64,000 nucleotides of DNA from Corynebacterium auriscanis. GTDB taxonomy: Bacteria > Actinomycetota > Actinomycetes > Mycobacteriales > Mycobacteriaceae. Under the pieces are notes generated by a model. That model did no database searches. It saw only the letters and a list, made by a program, of their open reading frames with translations, and was not told the DNA's origin. Every line of letters begins with the position of its first letter. Position 1 is the stretch's first letter. Where the stretch lies: the NCBI RefSeq assembly GCF_030408435.1, contig NZ_CP047046.1:726572-790571 (forward strand), read 5' to 3'. This document shows, piece after piece, positions 37,968 to 47,526 of the stretch. Position numbers and translations under genes: made by a program.

Positions 37968-38270
37968 ATGTACGCGATCGTCAAGACCGGCGGAAAGCAG
38001 TACAAGGTTGCCGAAGGTGACCTCGTCAAGGTCGAGAAGATCGAGGGTGAGCCAGGTTCTTCCGTGGCTCTCACCCCGGTTCTCGTCGTCGACGGTGCAG
38101 ACGTCACCACCGGTGACAAGCTCGCTTCCGCAAGCGTCAACGCAGAAATCGTAGAACACGTCCGCGGCAAAAAGATCCGCGGCATGCACTACCGCAACAA
38201 GACCGGCTACAAGCGCCGCTTCGGCCACCGTCAGGCCCTCACGGTCCTGAAGGTCACCGGTATCAAGTAA
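37968..38270 (+). CDS. rplU: 50S ribosomal protein L21
   Basis: A 100-residue L21: [20 protein letters not shown] at the start and the RNA-binding [17 protein letters not shown] near the end. A ribosome site (AAAGGGGTAG) lies before the ATG. It follows a ~200-base structured leader and precedes rpmA by 41 bases. Confidence 0.98.
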   Translation: MYAIVKTGGKQYKVAEGDLVKVEKIEGEPGSSVALTPVLVVDGADVTTGDKLASASVNAEIVEHVRGKKIRGMHYRNKTGYKRRFGHRQALTVLKVTGIK

Positions 38271-38311
38271 CTTTACCGAGACACTGATCTTCCTTAAGGA
38301 GGGAGAGACAC

Positions 38312-38578
38312 ATGGCACACAAGAAGGGTGCATCTAGCTCTAACAACGGTCGTGACTCCGAGTCCAAGCGTCTCGGTGTGAAGCGATTCGGTGGTCAGCA
38401 GGTTAAGGCCGGCGAGATCCTGATCCGTCAGCGCGGTACTTCTTTCCACCCAGGCGAGAACGTTGGCCGTGGTGGCGACGATACTTTGTTCGCTCTCAAG
38501 GCTGGCGCTGTTAAGTTCTCCACCAAGCGCAACCGTCGCATGGTGAACATAGTCGAGAACGAGACCGTCGAGGCATAA
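38312..38578 (+). CDS. rpmA: 50S ribosomal protein L27
   Basis: An 88-residue L27: [20 protein letters not shown], then [20 protein letters not shown], then [20 protein letters not shown]. Its N-terminal tail reaches the peptidyl-transferase centre. There is no extra N-terminal leader of the kind cleaved in Firmicutes. A strong ribosome site (AAGGAGGGAG) precedes it. A terminator follows. Confidence 0.98.
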   Translation: MAHKKGASSSNNGRDSESKRLGVKRFGGQQVKAGEILIRQRGTSFHPGENVGRGGDDTLFALKAGAVKFSTKRNRRMVNIVENETVEA

Positions 38579-38592
38579 CCAGCCTCGCGCAC

Positions 38593-38680
38593 GCCCCGCG
38601 ACCGCTGCCCGTTGTCCTTTCCTCCCACTACTGTGGGGTGGCGAGGAACGCGGACACGGCGTGGGGCTTTTTCTTTTATT
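38593..38680 (+). terminator. Terminator after rpmA
   Basis: GCCCCGCG (38593-38600) pairs with CGTGGGGC (38660-38667), then TTTTTCTTTTATTTT. An inner hairpin (CCCAC/GTGGG) lies in the long loop. Confidence 0.75.
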
Positions 38681-38754
38681 TTGGTCGACGCCCCGCTCGG
38701 CCCCGACCACGCAACTCAGCGTGGCGCAAATTCTTAACCGAAAGGACCACCTCA

Positions 38755-40266
38755 ATGGCACAATTCGTCGATCGCGTGGTGCTCCACCTACAAGCAGGTG
38801 ACGGCGGCCACGGCTGTAGCTCCGTGCACCGAGAAAAGTTCGTCCCCCTAGGTGGTCCTGACGGTGGTAATGGTGGCCACGGCGGTGACATTATCTTGGA
38901 AGTCTCCGACCAGGTGCACACGCTGCTGGATTTCCACTTCCACCCCCATATTAAGGCCAGCCGCGGCAACAACGGTGCTGGCGATCACCGCCACGGTGCC
39001 CGCGGGGAAGACCTCGTTCTTCCCGTACCCGAAGGCACGGTTGTTATCGACCAAGACGGCGAGGTCATCGCCGATCTTATGGGCAAGGGCACCCGCATGA
39101 TCGTTGCGGAGGGTGGTCACGGCGGATTGGGCAATGCGGCCTTGGCCTCGAAAACTCGCAAGGCCCCTGGCTTTGCGCTGCTGGGCGAGCCGGGTGAGGT
39201 CAAGGACATTACCCTAGAACTCAAGTCCATGGCCGACGTGGGGCTGGTCGGATTTCCCTCTGCCGGCAAGAGCTCCCTGATCTCCGTGCTTTCGGCAGCC
39301 CGCCCGAAGATTGGCGACTACCCGTTCACTACGCTCGCGCCGAATCTCGGCGTGGTCAACATTGGGCATAAGGCATTTACTATTGCCGACGTGCCGGGCC
39401 TGATCCCGGGGGCTAGCCAAGGTAAGGGACTAGGGTTGGACTTCTTGCGCCACATCGAGCGCACCGCTGTGTTGGCCCATGTGGTGGACGCTGCCAGTTT
39501 GGAATCTGACCGCAATCCGGTGGACGACATTCGCGCGCTCGAAAAGGAGCTCGCCACCTACCAGGAAGAACTCACGTCTGATTCGGGCTTGGGTGATTTG
39601 CGGGAACGCCCGCGCGTTATCATTTTGAACAAGATGGACGTCCCCGATGCGGAGGACATGGCAGACCTGCAAGAAGAGGAGCTGATGTCCTTCGGCTGGC
39701 CCATTTTCCGCATTTCTACCGTCGCCCGCACGGGGCTGAAAGAGCTCACGTACGCGCTGTTGGAGATCGTGGAAACTCACCGCGCCGAGCATCCGGTGAC
39801 CCGACGGGAAGTGAAAGTGCTGACACCGCAGGGCGTCAAGTCGAAGAGGGGCGGCAGGTTCGCTTCTTTCGAAGTGATGAAGGACTCCGAGAACACTGGA
39901 GGGTTCTTGGTCATGGGTGAGAAGGTGGAGCGGTGGATCCGGCAAACCGACTTCGAAAATGACGAAGCCGTGGGATTCCTTGCGGACCGGCTGGCCAAAG
40001 CGGGGGTCGAAGAAGAACTATGGAAGATCGGCGCAGTGGAAGGCGATGAGGTCACCATTGGTGATATCACCTTCGAATGGGACCCAACGACCGCGGCGGG
40101 GGTGGACATCATGCGCTCTGGACGAGGCACGGATATGCGCTTGGAACAGACCACACGTACCGGCGCTGACGAGCGTAAGCGCGCGTCTCAGGCCCGCCGT
40201 GGTCTGATCGACGAATATGACTTTGGAGACGGCGAAGAGGCAGATCGCGAGCGCTGGCAAGGCTAG
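38755..40266 (+). CDS. obg: Obg-family GTPase
   Basis: A 503-residue GTPase of late 50S assembly and stress control. The glycine-rich Obg fold spans about residues 1-158 ([40 protein letters not shown]). The G domain follows, with G1 GFPSAGKSS near 165, [18 protein letters not shown] and [10 protein letters not shown]. The C-terminal OCT domain and an acidic tail complete it. ATG 38755 (MAQFVDRV) is the family start; an upstream in-frame start at 38638 would translate the rpmA terminator. Confidence 0.96.
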   Translation: MAQFVDRVVLHLQAGDGGHGCSSVHREKFVPLGGPDGGNGGHGGDIILEVSDQVHTLLDFHFHPHIKASRGNNGAGDHRHGARGEDLVLPVPEGTVVIDQDGEVIADLMGKGTRMIVAEGGHGGLGNAALASKTRKAPGFALLGEPGEVKDITLELKSMADVGLVGFPSAGKSSLISVLSAARPKIGDYPFTTLAPNLGVVNIGHKAFTIADVPGLIPGASQGKGLGLDFLRHIERTAVLAHVVDAASLESDRNPVDDIRALEKELATYQEELTSDSGLGDLRERPRVIILNKMDVPDAEDMADLQEEELMSFGWPIFRISTVARTGLKELTYALLEIVETHRAEHPVTRREVKVLTPQGVKSKRGGRFASFEVMKDSENTGGFLVMGEKVERWIRQTDFENDEAVGFLADRLAKAGVEEELWKIGAVEGDEVTIGDITFEWDPTTAAGVDIMRSGRGTDMRLEQTTRTGADERKRASQARRGLIDEYDFGDGEEADRERWQG

Positions 40267-40307
40267 CTGAGAATAGTTATTTAGTCATGCCAACGTTTTT
40301 TGGCTGG

Positions 40308-40313
40308 CATAAT
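40308..40313 (+). promoter_or_regulatory. Extended -10 of leaderless proB
   Basis: TGGCATAAT, with CATAAT at 40308-40313 and 7 bases to ATG 40321. A TTAGTCA at about 40281-40287 could serve as -35. Confidence 0.5.
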
Positions 40314-40320
40314 GGGATAT

Positions 40321-41625
40321 ATGCCGAATCCCAACCCAGATGTTGAAGATCGAGACGATGAGACTGTGGGGGGAGCCGAACCGGTTCCTGCCTTCGGATC
40401 TCGACCCGTTCACACCCCGGGGCCGGTGATCCCTGCCACGACGGTAGAGTTTCCCGACCCCGAGGCGGATCCGGATGATCCCGCGATGGGTCATGAATCC
40501 GACGTACGTCGCGATGTAGCACACGCCCGTCGCCTCGTTGTAAAAATCGGTTCGTCTTCCTTGACGGATGACGATGGCCAGGTGAACCCCGAACGCATCG
40601 ACACCATTGCCGATGCGTTAGAGGCACGGATGGACCGGGGCACGGACGTTATCGTTGTGTCCTCGGGCGCTGTCGCTTGTGGTATGGGCCCTTTGGAACT
40701 GTCCCAGCGCCCAACTGATTTGGCTACGAAACAAGCCGCCGCGGCTGTCGGCCAGGTACTGCTTGCACAGGAGTGGGCACGATCATTTGCCCGCTACGGG
40801 CGCACGATTGGCCAGGTGTTGCTCACGGCGTCTGATGCTGCGGAGCGTGACCGTGCCCGCAATGCGCAGCGCACGATCGACCGGTTGCGGCAACTGAAGA
40901 CCGTGCCTATCGTGAATGAGAATGACACGGTTGCGACATCCGAAATGCGGTTCGGTGACAACGATCGCTTAGCCGCCCTGGTTAGTCACCTTGCTTTCGC
41001 CGACGCCCTCGTGCTGCTCAGCGACGTAGATGGCTTGTACGACCGTAATCCCGCCGAACCGGATGCCAACTTCATTCCTGAAGTGCGCTCTGGTAAGGAT
41101 CTGCGGGGTGTGATCGCAGGCGATGGTGGGCGCCTAGGCACAGGTGGCATGGCGGCAAAAGTGTCTGCCGCACGCCTGGCCTCGCGCGCAGGTGTTCCCG
41201 TGTTGTTGACATCAACGGAGAACATTGGTGCAGCGCTCGATGATGCCCAGGTGGGAACGTGCTTCTGGCCAGATGAAGACCGCTTGAGCGCCTGGAAGTT
41301 CTGGGTGCTGTACGCGGCTGATTCTAGGGGCCGTTTGCACTTGGATGCAGGTGCTGTCGAAGCCGTGACGAACAACCGTAAGTCCTTGCTGGCTGTAGGC
41401 ATTACCTTGGTAGAAGGAGACTTCTCCCAGGGGGATATCGTGGACATTGTCGATCCTGAGGGTGTTCTGGTAGGCAGGGGAGAGGTAGCTTATGATTCCG
41501 TCATGCTCGATGGCATGATCGGTCGGCCAACCCAGGATATGCCCGAGTTTGCGCGCCGCCCCGTGGTTCATGCGGATTACATGTCAACCTATTCCAACCG
41601 TGCCCAGCTGAATATACCCAGCTAG
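40321..41625 (+). CDS. proB: Glutamate 5-kinase with acidic N-terminal extension
   Basis: A 434-residue enzyme for the first step of proline synthesis, ATP-dependent phosphorylation of glutamate. The kinase core begins near residue 67 ([13 protein letters not shown]), then [23 protein letters not shown], and [14 protein letters not shown]-terminal PUA domain holds [19 protein letters not shown]. The ~65-residue acidic, Pro-rich leader is extra compared with the usual ~370 residues. The leaderless -10 box supports ATG 40321. proA follows after 136 bases, without the dehydrogenase gene found between them in C. glutamicum. Confidence 0.95.
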   Translation: MPNPNPDVEDRDDETVGGAEPVPAFGSRPVHTPGPVIPATTVEFPDPEADPDDPAMGHESDVRRDVAHARRLVVKIGSSSLTDDDGQVNPERIDTIADALEARMDRGTDVIVVSSGAVACGMGPLELSQRPTDLATKQAAAAVGQVLLAQEWARSFARYGRTIGQVLLTASDAAERDRARNAQRTIDRLRQLKTVPIVNENDTVATSEMRFGDNDRLAALVSHLAFADALVLLSDVDGLYDRNPAEPDANFIPEVRSGKDLRGVIAGDGGRLGTGGMAAKVSAARLASRAGVPVLLTSTENIGAALDDAQVGTCFWPDEDRLSAWKFWVLYAADSRGRLHLDAGAVEAVTNNRKSLLAVGITLVEGDFSQGDIVDIVDPEGVLVGRGEVAYDSVMLDGMIGRPTQDMPEFARRPVVHADYMSTYSNRAQLNIPS

Positions 41626-41760
41626 TGAGCAAGAACTTCGAACTAGCAGCATATGGCCCAGCTGATAGGGATCAGCTGAAGAGCCCAGCTGATAGGGCTC
41701 AGCTGATTGTACCCAGTAGTTTTACGGCACTCTCGGCTCAACTGAATTTATCCAACTAGT
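41600..41760. repeat. CAGCTGA-rich repeats between proB and proA
   Basis: CAGCTGA occurs at the proB end and several times at about 41656-41708 (CCCAGCTGATAGGG twice, GATCAGCTGA, GCTCAGCTGA). The proB tail (CAGCTGAATATACCCAGCTAG) is echoed just before proA as CAACTGAATTTATCCAACTAG. Confidence 0.8.
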
Positions 41761-41761
41761 A

Positions 41762-43081
41762 ATGAACAACCCCGATACTGTGAAGGTTATGACTGACAAC
41801 AACGCTAATGTGACCCCCGAACGCCAAGCCGAGCGCGCAGAAGTGTATGACAAGGCGCGCAAGGCCAAAGAAGTAAGCCAGCAGGTTCTGCTTACCACCC
41901 TGCAGAAAAATGAGCTGCTGGAAAAAGCCGCTGAAGCTCTCGAAGCCAACACCGAGGAGATCCTGCAGGCAAACGAAGAGGACCTGGCCGCAGGTAAAGA
42001 ACGCGGCCTGTCTGACAGCTTGCTGGATCGCCTGCAGTTGGATGAGGAGCGGATCAAGGGCATCGCCAACGGCCTGCGCCTCGTTGTCGGCTTGAACGAC
42101 CCAGTGGGTGAGATCGTCCGGGGACACACTCGCCCCAACGGTTTGCGCCTCAAGCAGGTTCGCGTTCCCCTGGGCGTGATGGGAATGGTCTACGAAGCGC
42201 GCCCCAACGTCACCGTCGATGCGTTCGGCCTCGCGGTGAAGTCTGGCAATATTCCGTTGCTCCGCGGTTCCAAGTCCGCTCGGCACACCAACGAAAAACT
42301 CGTGGAAATCCTGCAAAACGTGGCCGCTGAATATGGTCTGCCCCGCGAGATCGTGCAGTTGCTGCCATGCGATACACACGACTCGGTACAGGACCTGATC
42401 ACCGCCCGCGGTTTGGTCGACCTTGTTATCCCGCGCGGTGGCGCCGGTTTGATCAACGCGGTGGTAACCGGTGCGACCGTCCCCACGATTGAAACGGGAA
42501 CGGGCAACTGCCACTTTTATATCGACAATTCCGCAGATGTCGATACCGCAATCAAGCTGGTGATTAACGGCAAGACCCGCCGTTGCTCCGTGTGCAATGC
42601 CACCGAGGTGCTGCTGCTAGATACCAACCTGCCAGACCAGGACAAGAAGCGTGTTCTCAAGGCTCTGCAGGATGAAGGCGTGACGTTACACGGCAAGAAG
42701 GCAGAGCTGGACGGGCTTGCCGATGACGTTGTGGAAGCAACCGATGAGGACTGGACTGATGAGTACCTGTCCTTCGACATTGCTGTGGCACTGGTCGATG
42801 GCGTGCAAGAGGCCGTTGAGCATATCAAAAAGTACTCCACCGGTCACACCGAAGGCATCGCCGCCCAAGACTACAGCGTGACCAACTATTTCGAGACCTT
42901 CGTGGATTCCGCTGCGGTTTCCATCAACACCTCAACCGCGTGGACTGATGGCGAAATGTTCGGCTTTGGTGCCGAGATTGGCATCTCCACCCAGAAGCTG
43001 CATGCTCGTGGGCCAATGGGTCTACCGGAATTGACCTCCACCAAGTGGGTTGTCTCTGGCGACGGCCAGGTTCGCCCCTAA
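41762..43081 (+). CDS. proA: Gamma-glutamyl phosphate reductase
   Basis: A 439-residue NADPH-dependent reductase for the second step of proline synthesis. VPLGVMGMVYEARPNVTVDA, GNIPLLRGSKSARHTN, and the active-site Cys in KTRRCSVCNATEVLL are present. EMFGFGAEIGISTQKLHARG and GPMGLPELTSTKWV mark the C-terminal part. The start could be ATG 41762 (used here) or ATG 41789, which has GAAGG very close upstream; neither is clearly better. Its terminator lies inside the convergent YwiC-like gene. Confidence 0.95.
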   Translation: MNNPDTVKVMTDNNANVTPERQAERAEVYDKARKAKEVSQQVLLTTLQKNELLEKAAEALEANTEEILQANEEDLAAGKERGLSDSLLDRLQLDEERIKGIANGLRLVVGLNDPVGEIVRGHTRPNGLRLKQVRVPLGVMGMVYEARPNVTVDAFGLAVKSGNIPLLRGSKSARHTNEKLVEILQNVAAEYGLPREIVQLLPCDTHDSVQDLITARGLVDLVIPRGGAGLINAVVTGATVPTIETGTGNCHFYIDNSADVDTAIKLVINGKTRRCSVCNATEVLLLDTNLPDQDKKRVLKALQDEGVTLHGKKAELDGLADDVVEATDEDWTDEYLSFDIAVALVDGVQEAVEHIKKYSTGHTEGIAAQDYSVTNYFETFVDSAAVSINTSTAWTDGEMFGFGAEIGISTQKLHARGPMGLPELTSTKWVVSGDGQVRP

Positions 43082-43176
43082 TCTGATGGTGCAAGTTCGC
43101 CCCTCAGCCGGTTGATGACCTTCGCACCACGGTAGCGCGGGAGACCCCGGCGGCGTGGGCGGCATAGGCACGTCGT

Positions 43177-44082
43177 TTAGACGACTGCTACTCCCGCGGC
43201 AATAAGAGCTAAGACCAGCGGAATTTCCCACAACCCCACCTTCTTGGGAGTCCAAGTGGTGGGGTTTTTCTGGGCGTCGGCGGGGATCGCCACGCTGCGC
43301 CACCACGCGGCAGTCATGACGGTAATCAGCAACAACGTGCTGGCCAGGTTGCGTCCTCCACCGAAAAACGCCGTCGCGGTGGCCGCGATCGTGAGAACGA
43401 CGGCGACCGCGTGGTAATTGTGTGACAAATTCTCAAACGGGGCGTTTCCCTTTTCGCGGATCATAGTCTTCACGTAAAAAATCGTGCCCACGTAATACAA
43501 CGCGGTGGATAAAGCCACCACCCAGATCTCAGCAGGCACGTTGAAAAAGAACCACGGCATGGGCGCGAATTCGCCGGCGCTGACCATCACTAAGAGCAGA
43601 GCCGAACTAGCCAACGTGGTTGCGATGCCCGAAATCAGGGAACGCGGGCGGCGTCGAATAATTTCTTCGACAGCTACCGCAACCAAGGGCGCAAAGATTA
43701 AAGCCCACCACGCCAAGCCGGGATACTGAATCAGTGCAAAAAGCCCTGCTAGCGCAGAAACTACACCGTACACGAGCATGGGGCGAGCGTACTGGGCTTT
43801 GCGGTTGGCCGAGCGAGCCTTGAACCATAACCCGTATGCGAAAAACCAGAAGTATCCCAGCATCCACGCGATTGCGATGGCGGGAATTGCAGCACGGTGG
43901 TGTTGACCGGACGGCCCTTCGTAGGCCAATCCGATGATCGCGCCCACCAGCATGGGCGCCACCAGCATTGCCCACGCTCCGTGCTGGTTGGGGACCCAAG
44001 GGTTAATCCCACCGGGGTGGCGTTTGCGGGGTGAGGGGCGACGAGGGTGCTCAGCCGAGCTGGTTGAGTGCTGCGAGGACAT
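43177..44082 (-). CDS. YwiC-like family membrane protein
   Basis: A 301-residue polytopic protein with about eight or more hydrophobic segments. The motif NQHGAWAMLVAPMLVG near residue 32 is the YwiC-like (PF14256) signature, and NAPFENLSHNYHAVAV is a conserved later block. Function is not established. The basic N-terminal ~30 residues are cytoplasmic by the positive-inside rule. TAGAAT lies 9 bases before ATG 44082, so the mRNA has at most a very short leader. It is convergent with proA. Confidence 0.8.
   Translation of the reverse strand: MSSQHSTSSAEHPRRPSPRKRHPGGINPWVPNQHGAWAMLVAPMLVGAIIGLAYEGPSGQHHRAAIPAIAIAWMLGYFWFFAYGLWFKARSANRKAQYARPMLVYGVVSALAGLFALIQYPGLAWWALIFAPLVAVAVEEIIRRRPRSLISGIATTLASSALLLVMVSAGEFAPMPWFFFNVPAEIWVVALSTALYYVGTIFYVKTMIREKGNAPFENLSHNYHAVAVVLTIAATATAFFGGGRNLASTLLLITVMTAAWWRSVAIPADAQKNPTTWTPKKVGLWEIPLVLALIAAGVAVV
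43232..43269 (+). terminator. proA terminator nested in the 3' end of the YwiC-like gene
   Basis: AACCCCACC pairs with GGTGGGGTT (43258-43266), and the T tract TTTTTC follows on the plus strand. It lies 150 bases after the proA stop, inside the opposite-strand coding region. Confidence 0.7.
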
Positions 44083-44235
44083 AGTAAGGCTATTCTAAAC
44101 CCGTGCACCGCGTGAAAGGTATCCGTGCATGGTGGCCACCATGACCGCCAGCCGGCATTTCCTTGGGCCTCAACGGCAGGTCCGTGGAACCCGAAGCGTG
44201 GCTAGCAACCCAGTCCCTCAAGGAGTTAGTTCTAC

Positions 44236-44916
44236 GTGACATCCCCGCAGCCTGACGCGAAACCAGATCCCCGCCAGTACGAATCCCAGCGACATACGCA
44301 CGACAGTCCGCGTCGTGTAGGAATCATGGGCGGAACGTTCGACCCGATCCACAATGGGCACCTAGTGGCTGGGTCTGAGGTGGCAGACATGTTCGATCTG
44401 GACGTAGTGGTGTACGTTCCCACCGGCCAGCCTTGGCAGAAGAAGGGTAAGAACGTTTCGGCGGCGGAGGATCGCTACCTCATGACAGTTATCGCCACCG
44501 CGTCCAATCCGAGTTTCGAGGTCTCCCGCGTAGATATCGAGCGCGAGGGGGACACGTTCACCGTCGATACCTTGACGGACATGCGGGAAATCTACCCCGA
44601 CGCCGAGTTGTTTTTCATCACCGGCGCCGATGCCCTGAATAAGATCGTCACGTGGCGCGATTGGGAATCCATGTTCGAGCTGGCCCACTTTGTCGGGGTG
44701 ACTCGGCCGGGCTACTCCCTATCTTTTTCCGACGCCACCACCTCCCCGCTCAAGCGCGAGTTGGAAGCCGGGCGACTGCGCTTGGTGGAGATTCCAGCGA
44801 TGGCCATCAGCTCAACCGATATCCGTGAGCGCGCGGCTTCCGGCCGGCCGGTGTGGTACCTAGTGCCCGACGGGGTGGTGCAATACATCGCAAAGCACCG
44901 CATGTATGTGCGGTAA
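44236..44916 (+). CDS. nadD: Nicotinate-nucleotide adenylyltransferase
   Basis: A 226-residue enzyme that makes deamido-NAD from nicotinate mononucleotide and [24 protein letters not shown] carries the HxGH nucleotidyl-transferase motif, and [22 protein letters not shown] carries the second conserved motif. A Pro/Asp-rich leader of about 27 residues precedes the fold. GTG 44236 follows AAGGAG with about 11 bases spacing. It heads the nadD-rsfS-phosphatase-degV group. Confidence 0.96.
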   Translation: MTSPQPDAKPDPRQYESQRHTHDSPRRVGIMGGTFDPIHNGHLVAGSEVADMFDLDVVVYVPTGQPWQKKGKNVSAAEDRYLMTVIATASNPSFEVSRVDIEREGDTFTVDTLTDMREIYPDAELFFITGADALNKIVTWRDWESMFELAHFVGVTRPGYSLSFSDATTSPLKRELEAGRLRLVEIPAMAISSTDIRERAASGRPVWYLVPDGVVQYIAKHRMYVR

Positions 44917-44952
44917 CATAGCTAAAAAAGAGATTTTCGAAAGGCTGACCAT

Positions 44953-45423
44953 TTGACTGCCCACGCAGATTCAATTGCAATGGCGGGCTTGGCTGCCCGC
45001 GCCGCTGCTGACAAGCTGGCGGAGGATATTTTGGTGATTGACGTTTCCGAACGTCTGGCCATCACCGACTGCTTCGTGATTGCTTCCGGCGATAACGAGC
45101 GCCAAGTGAACGCGATCATCGACGAGGTTGAGGATCAGCTGCACGATGAAGGGTTCAAGCCCACCCGCCGCGAAGGACGCGGGGAGGGTCGTTGGGTTCT
45201 ACTCGATTACGGTGACATTGTTGTCCACATTCAGCGCAAGGATGAGCGCGAATTTTATGCGCTGGATCGTTTGTGGCGAGATGCACCCCAAATTGAGGTC
45301 GACGGTGTGGAACAAATCGACCGCGGCCCCGAGTGGAACGCAGCTGAAGTCGATGAGCGTAATGTGAGCAGCGCCGAAGAGCTCCCGCTCGCGGGCCCAA
45401 CCCCGGACGCGGACGAACTCTAA
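44953..45423 (+). CDS. rsfS: Ribosomal silencing factor RsfS
   Basis: A 156-residue protein of the Iojap/RsfS family. DILVIDVSERLAITDCFVIASG, ERQVNAIIDEVEDQL and GRWVLLDYGDIVVHI are conserved. It binds L14 and blocks subunit joining when nutrients are short. The start is the rare TTG at 44953, supported by GAAAGG about 9 bases upstream and by homology beginning just after it. Its stop overlaps the next start (TAATG). The ~45-residue acidic tail is extra. Confidence 0.94.
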   Translation: MTAHADSIAMAGLAARAAADKLAEDILVIDVSERLAITDCFVIASGDNERQVNAIIDEVEDQLHDEGFKPTRREGRGEGRWVLLDYGDIVVHIQRKDEREFYALDRLWRDAPQIEVDGVEQIDRGPEWNAAEVDERNVSSAEELPLAGPTPDADEL

Positions 45424-46247
45424 TGACTGCCGCCTACCCAGTTGATCGCCGTTTGGTGCTGATTCGTCATGGCCAAACGGAATACAACGCAACTGGTCGG
45501 ATGCAGGGGCAGCTGGATACCGAACTGAGCGAGGTCGGCCGAGAGCAGGCCCGCGCCGCAGCCGAGGTGCTGGCGGGATGGACAGTTTCGCGCGTCATCG
45601 CCAGCGATTTGGAGCGAGCGGAAGAAACCGCTCGCATTCTGGCAGAACCGTGGGGTGTCGACGTCGAAACGGACCAGCGCCTACGGGAAACGGATCTGGG
45701 GGCGTGGCAAGGGGCGTCGCATAAGGAAGTCGACGCCGATTACCCAGGCCAGCGCGCGTACTGGAAACACGACCCCGAGTGGGCTCCGCCGCAGGGAGAA
45801 TCTCGTGTGCAGGTGGCCGAGCGCGCCTTCGCGGTGGTCGACGAGGTGATGAATACCGATGCGTTTGATCGGGGACTGGTTGTGATCGTAGCCCACGGTG
45901 GCACGATTGGTGCGCTGACTGCTCGCCTGTTAAACCTGCCCAGCAGTCACTCGCTGGTGTTTTCCGGTCTAGGAAACGTGTGCTGGTCGCAACTTCTGGC
46001 GCGCCCACAGTTTGTTGGTGCCGGGGATTCCAGCGTGCCTGCCGTCGACGGGTCGACGGTCCCACTGGTTCCCAGCGGAGCGAAAGACTGGTGGAAAACA
46101 CCAAAGTGGTTGCTTGAAGGCTGGAACGTGCATGCGAATGCGGCTGCTCCTGCGGGTGCACCCAGCCCAGATGAGGGCGGTGAGGAAACAAGCGGCGAGG
46201 GAAATAGCGCCGCGGGAACCGACAAGACGGGGGAGCAACTGCGATGA
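45423..46247 (+). CDS. gpgP: Histidine phosphatase, likely glucosyl-3-phosphoglycerate phosphatase
   Basis: A 274-residue phosphoglycerate-mutase-fold enzyme. LVLIRHGQTEYNATGRMQGQ has the phospho-His, SDLERAEETARI and RLRETDLGAWQG follow, and VIVAHGGTIGALTARLL carries the second His. The position after nadD-rsfS is that of Rv2419c (GpgP) in M. tuberculosis, which dephosphorylates glucosyl-3-phosphoglycerate for methylglucose lipopolysaccharides. The specific activity is inferred from synteny; other phosphatase substrates are possible. The start overlaps the rsfS stop, and its stop overlaps degV by four bases. The last ~40 residues are low complexity. Confidence 0.8.
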   Translation: MTAAYPVDRRLVLIRHGQTEYNATGRMQGQLDTELSEVGREQARAAAEVLAGWTVSRVIASDLERAEETARILAEPWGVDVETDQRLRETDLGAWQGASHKEVDADYPGQRAYWKHDPEWAPPQGESRVQVAERAFAVVDEVMNTDAFDRGLVVIVAHGGTIGALTARLLNLPSSHSLVFSGLGNVCWSQLLARPQFVGAGDSSVPAVDGSTVPLVPSGAKDWWKTPKWLLEGWNVHANAAAPAGAPSPDEGGEETSGEGNSAAGTDKTGEQLR

Positions 46248-47377
46248 CCGTTCAAGTGCTGACCGATTCCGCCAGTTGTCTGCCCGTTGAGTTGGCAGCG
46301 GCAGCGGGGGTGACCGTGGTGCCCATCCATGCGGGTGGGGAAGGTGAGGAGCGCACCACAGCGGGCTTGAGCGCAATGGAGCTCACCGCTCACTACGCGC
46401 GTTTGTTGGAACGTAGTGGTGATGATGGCGTGGTGGCCCTTCACATCGCCAAAGGCCTCAGCGCAACGTGGTCCAATGGCACAACGGCTGCGGGGGTGGT
46501 CGGCGATACCGTAGAGACCGCCGATGCCGTTCGAGTTATTGATTCCGAATCCGCTGGGATGGCCATTGGGTACGCAGCCCTCGCCGCGGCTGAATGCGCG
46601 AACAAGGGCGGTTCCTTGGACGAGGTGGAATCCACGGCGCGGGAGGCTTTGACGTCCTCTCGGCTGTGGCTGTACGTACACCGTATTGACTCACTGCGCA
46701 AGGGTGGCCGTTTGTCCACGGCGCGAAGCCTGTTTACCTCCGCGTTGGCATTCAAGCCGGTCTTCGCGATTTCTGGGGGCAAGCTGACATTGGCCGCCCG
46801 TTCCCGCACGCAGAATAAGGCGATGGATCGAATGCTGAACCTGGTCGTGGATCAGGTCAAGCAGGCATCAGTTGAGGTCGCATCCGATGAGGATCCCGCG
46901 CAGGTGACCGCCCCGGTAATGCGTGTCGCGGTGCATTACGCAGATGATCCAGAAGCTGCGGCCAGCCTGCTGGCACGGATACAGGTGGCCGTGCAAGAGC
47001 TTGGGGATGGAGACATCGGTACTGAGGATGGGGCTTCTGCTTCTTCTACCCCGACGCCCCGCCGCCCGAAAAACGCTCATGATGGGGGTGAAGCGGGCGT
47101 GGCGGAAGAAGACACCGCGAAGTCCGCAGTGCGCGAGATTGTTAACGAGGTAGCGAAGTCGGCAACTACGTTCTTGGAGCGCGTTGTTGCAAGTCGGGCC
47201 GTGCAGAAGATTGCGGCGGTGGTGGAAGCAGAATCCGCGGAGCCCGAAGCGGCATACGGTGCGACACATGTTGTGCCGAAGGTAGAGCTGCACTTAATTC
47301 CCATGGGAGAGGCCGTGCAGGTCCACACAGGTGCCGGTGCCGTAGCGGTTTCAACGGTGCAGCTGGCGCCCGAATAA
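46244..47377 (+). CDS. DegV-family fatty-acid-binding protein
   Basis: A 377-residue protein of the DegV/FakB type. VQVLTDSASCLPVELAAAAG at the start, ESAGMAIGYAALAAAEC and RIDSLRKGGRLSTARSL are conserved; the family binds a fatty acid between two domains, and some members serve fatty-acid kinases. A low-complexity insert (about residues 265-320) interrupts the C-terminal half, making it longer than the usual ~280. Coupled to the phosphatase gene by a four-base overlap, as in mycobacteria (Rv2417c). Confidence 0.85.
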   Translation: MTVQVLTDSASCLPVELAAAAGVTVVPIHAGGEGEERTTAGLSAMELTAHYARLLERSGDDGVVALHIAKGLSATWSNGTTAAGVVGDTVETADAVRVIDSESAGMAIGYAALAAAECANKGGSLDEVESTAREALTSSRLWLYVHRIDSLRKGGRLSTARSLFTSALAFKPVFAISGGKLTLAARSRTQNKAMDRMLNLVVDQVKQASVEVASDEDPAQVTAPVMRVAVHYADDPEAAASLLARIQVAVQELGDGDIGTEDGASASSTPTPRRPKNAHDGGEAGVAEEDTAKSAVREIVNEVAKSATTFLERVVASRAVQKIAAVVEAESAEPEAAYGATHVVPKVELHLIPMGEAVQVHTGAGAVAVSTVQLAPE

Positions 47378-47526
47378 TCCGGTTCGCTTGCAGGGTGAGT
47401 ATCCGGGTTAGCGCGGGCGCGCGCGGGGATTGCGCGCGGGTTAATTACCGGTTTTCCACAGCCACTCCAGTATTCACAGGCTGCAGGGCTTATGCGGTGC
47501 GTCTGGGAGCGACCCAGTAGGAGGCA

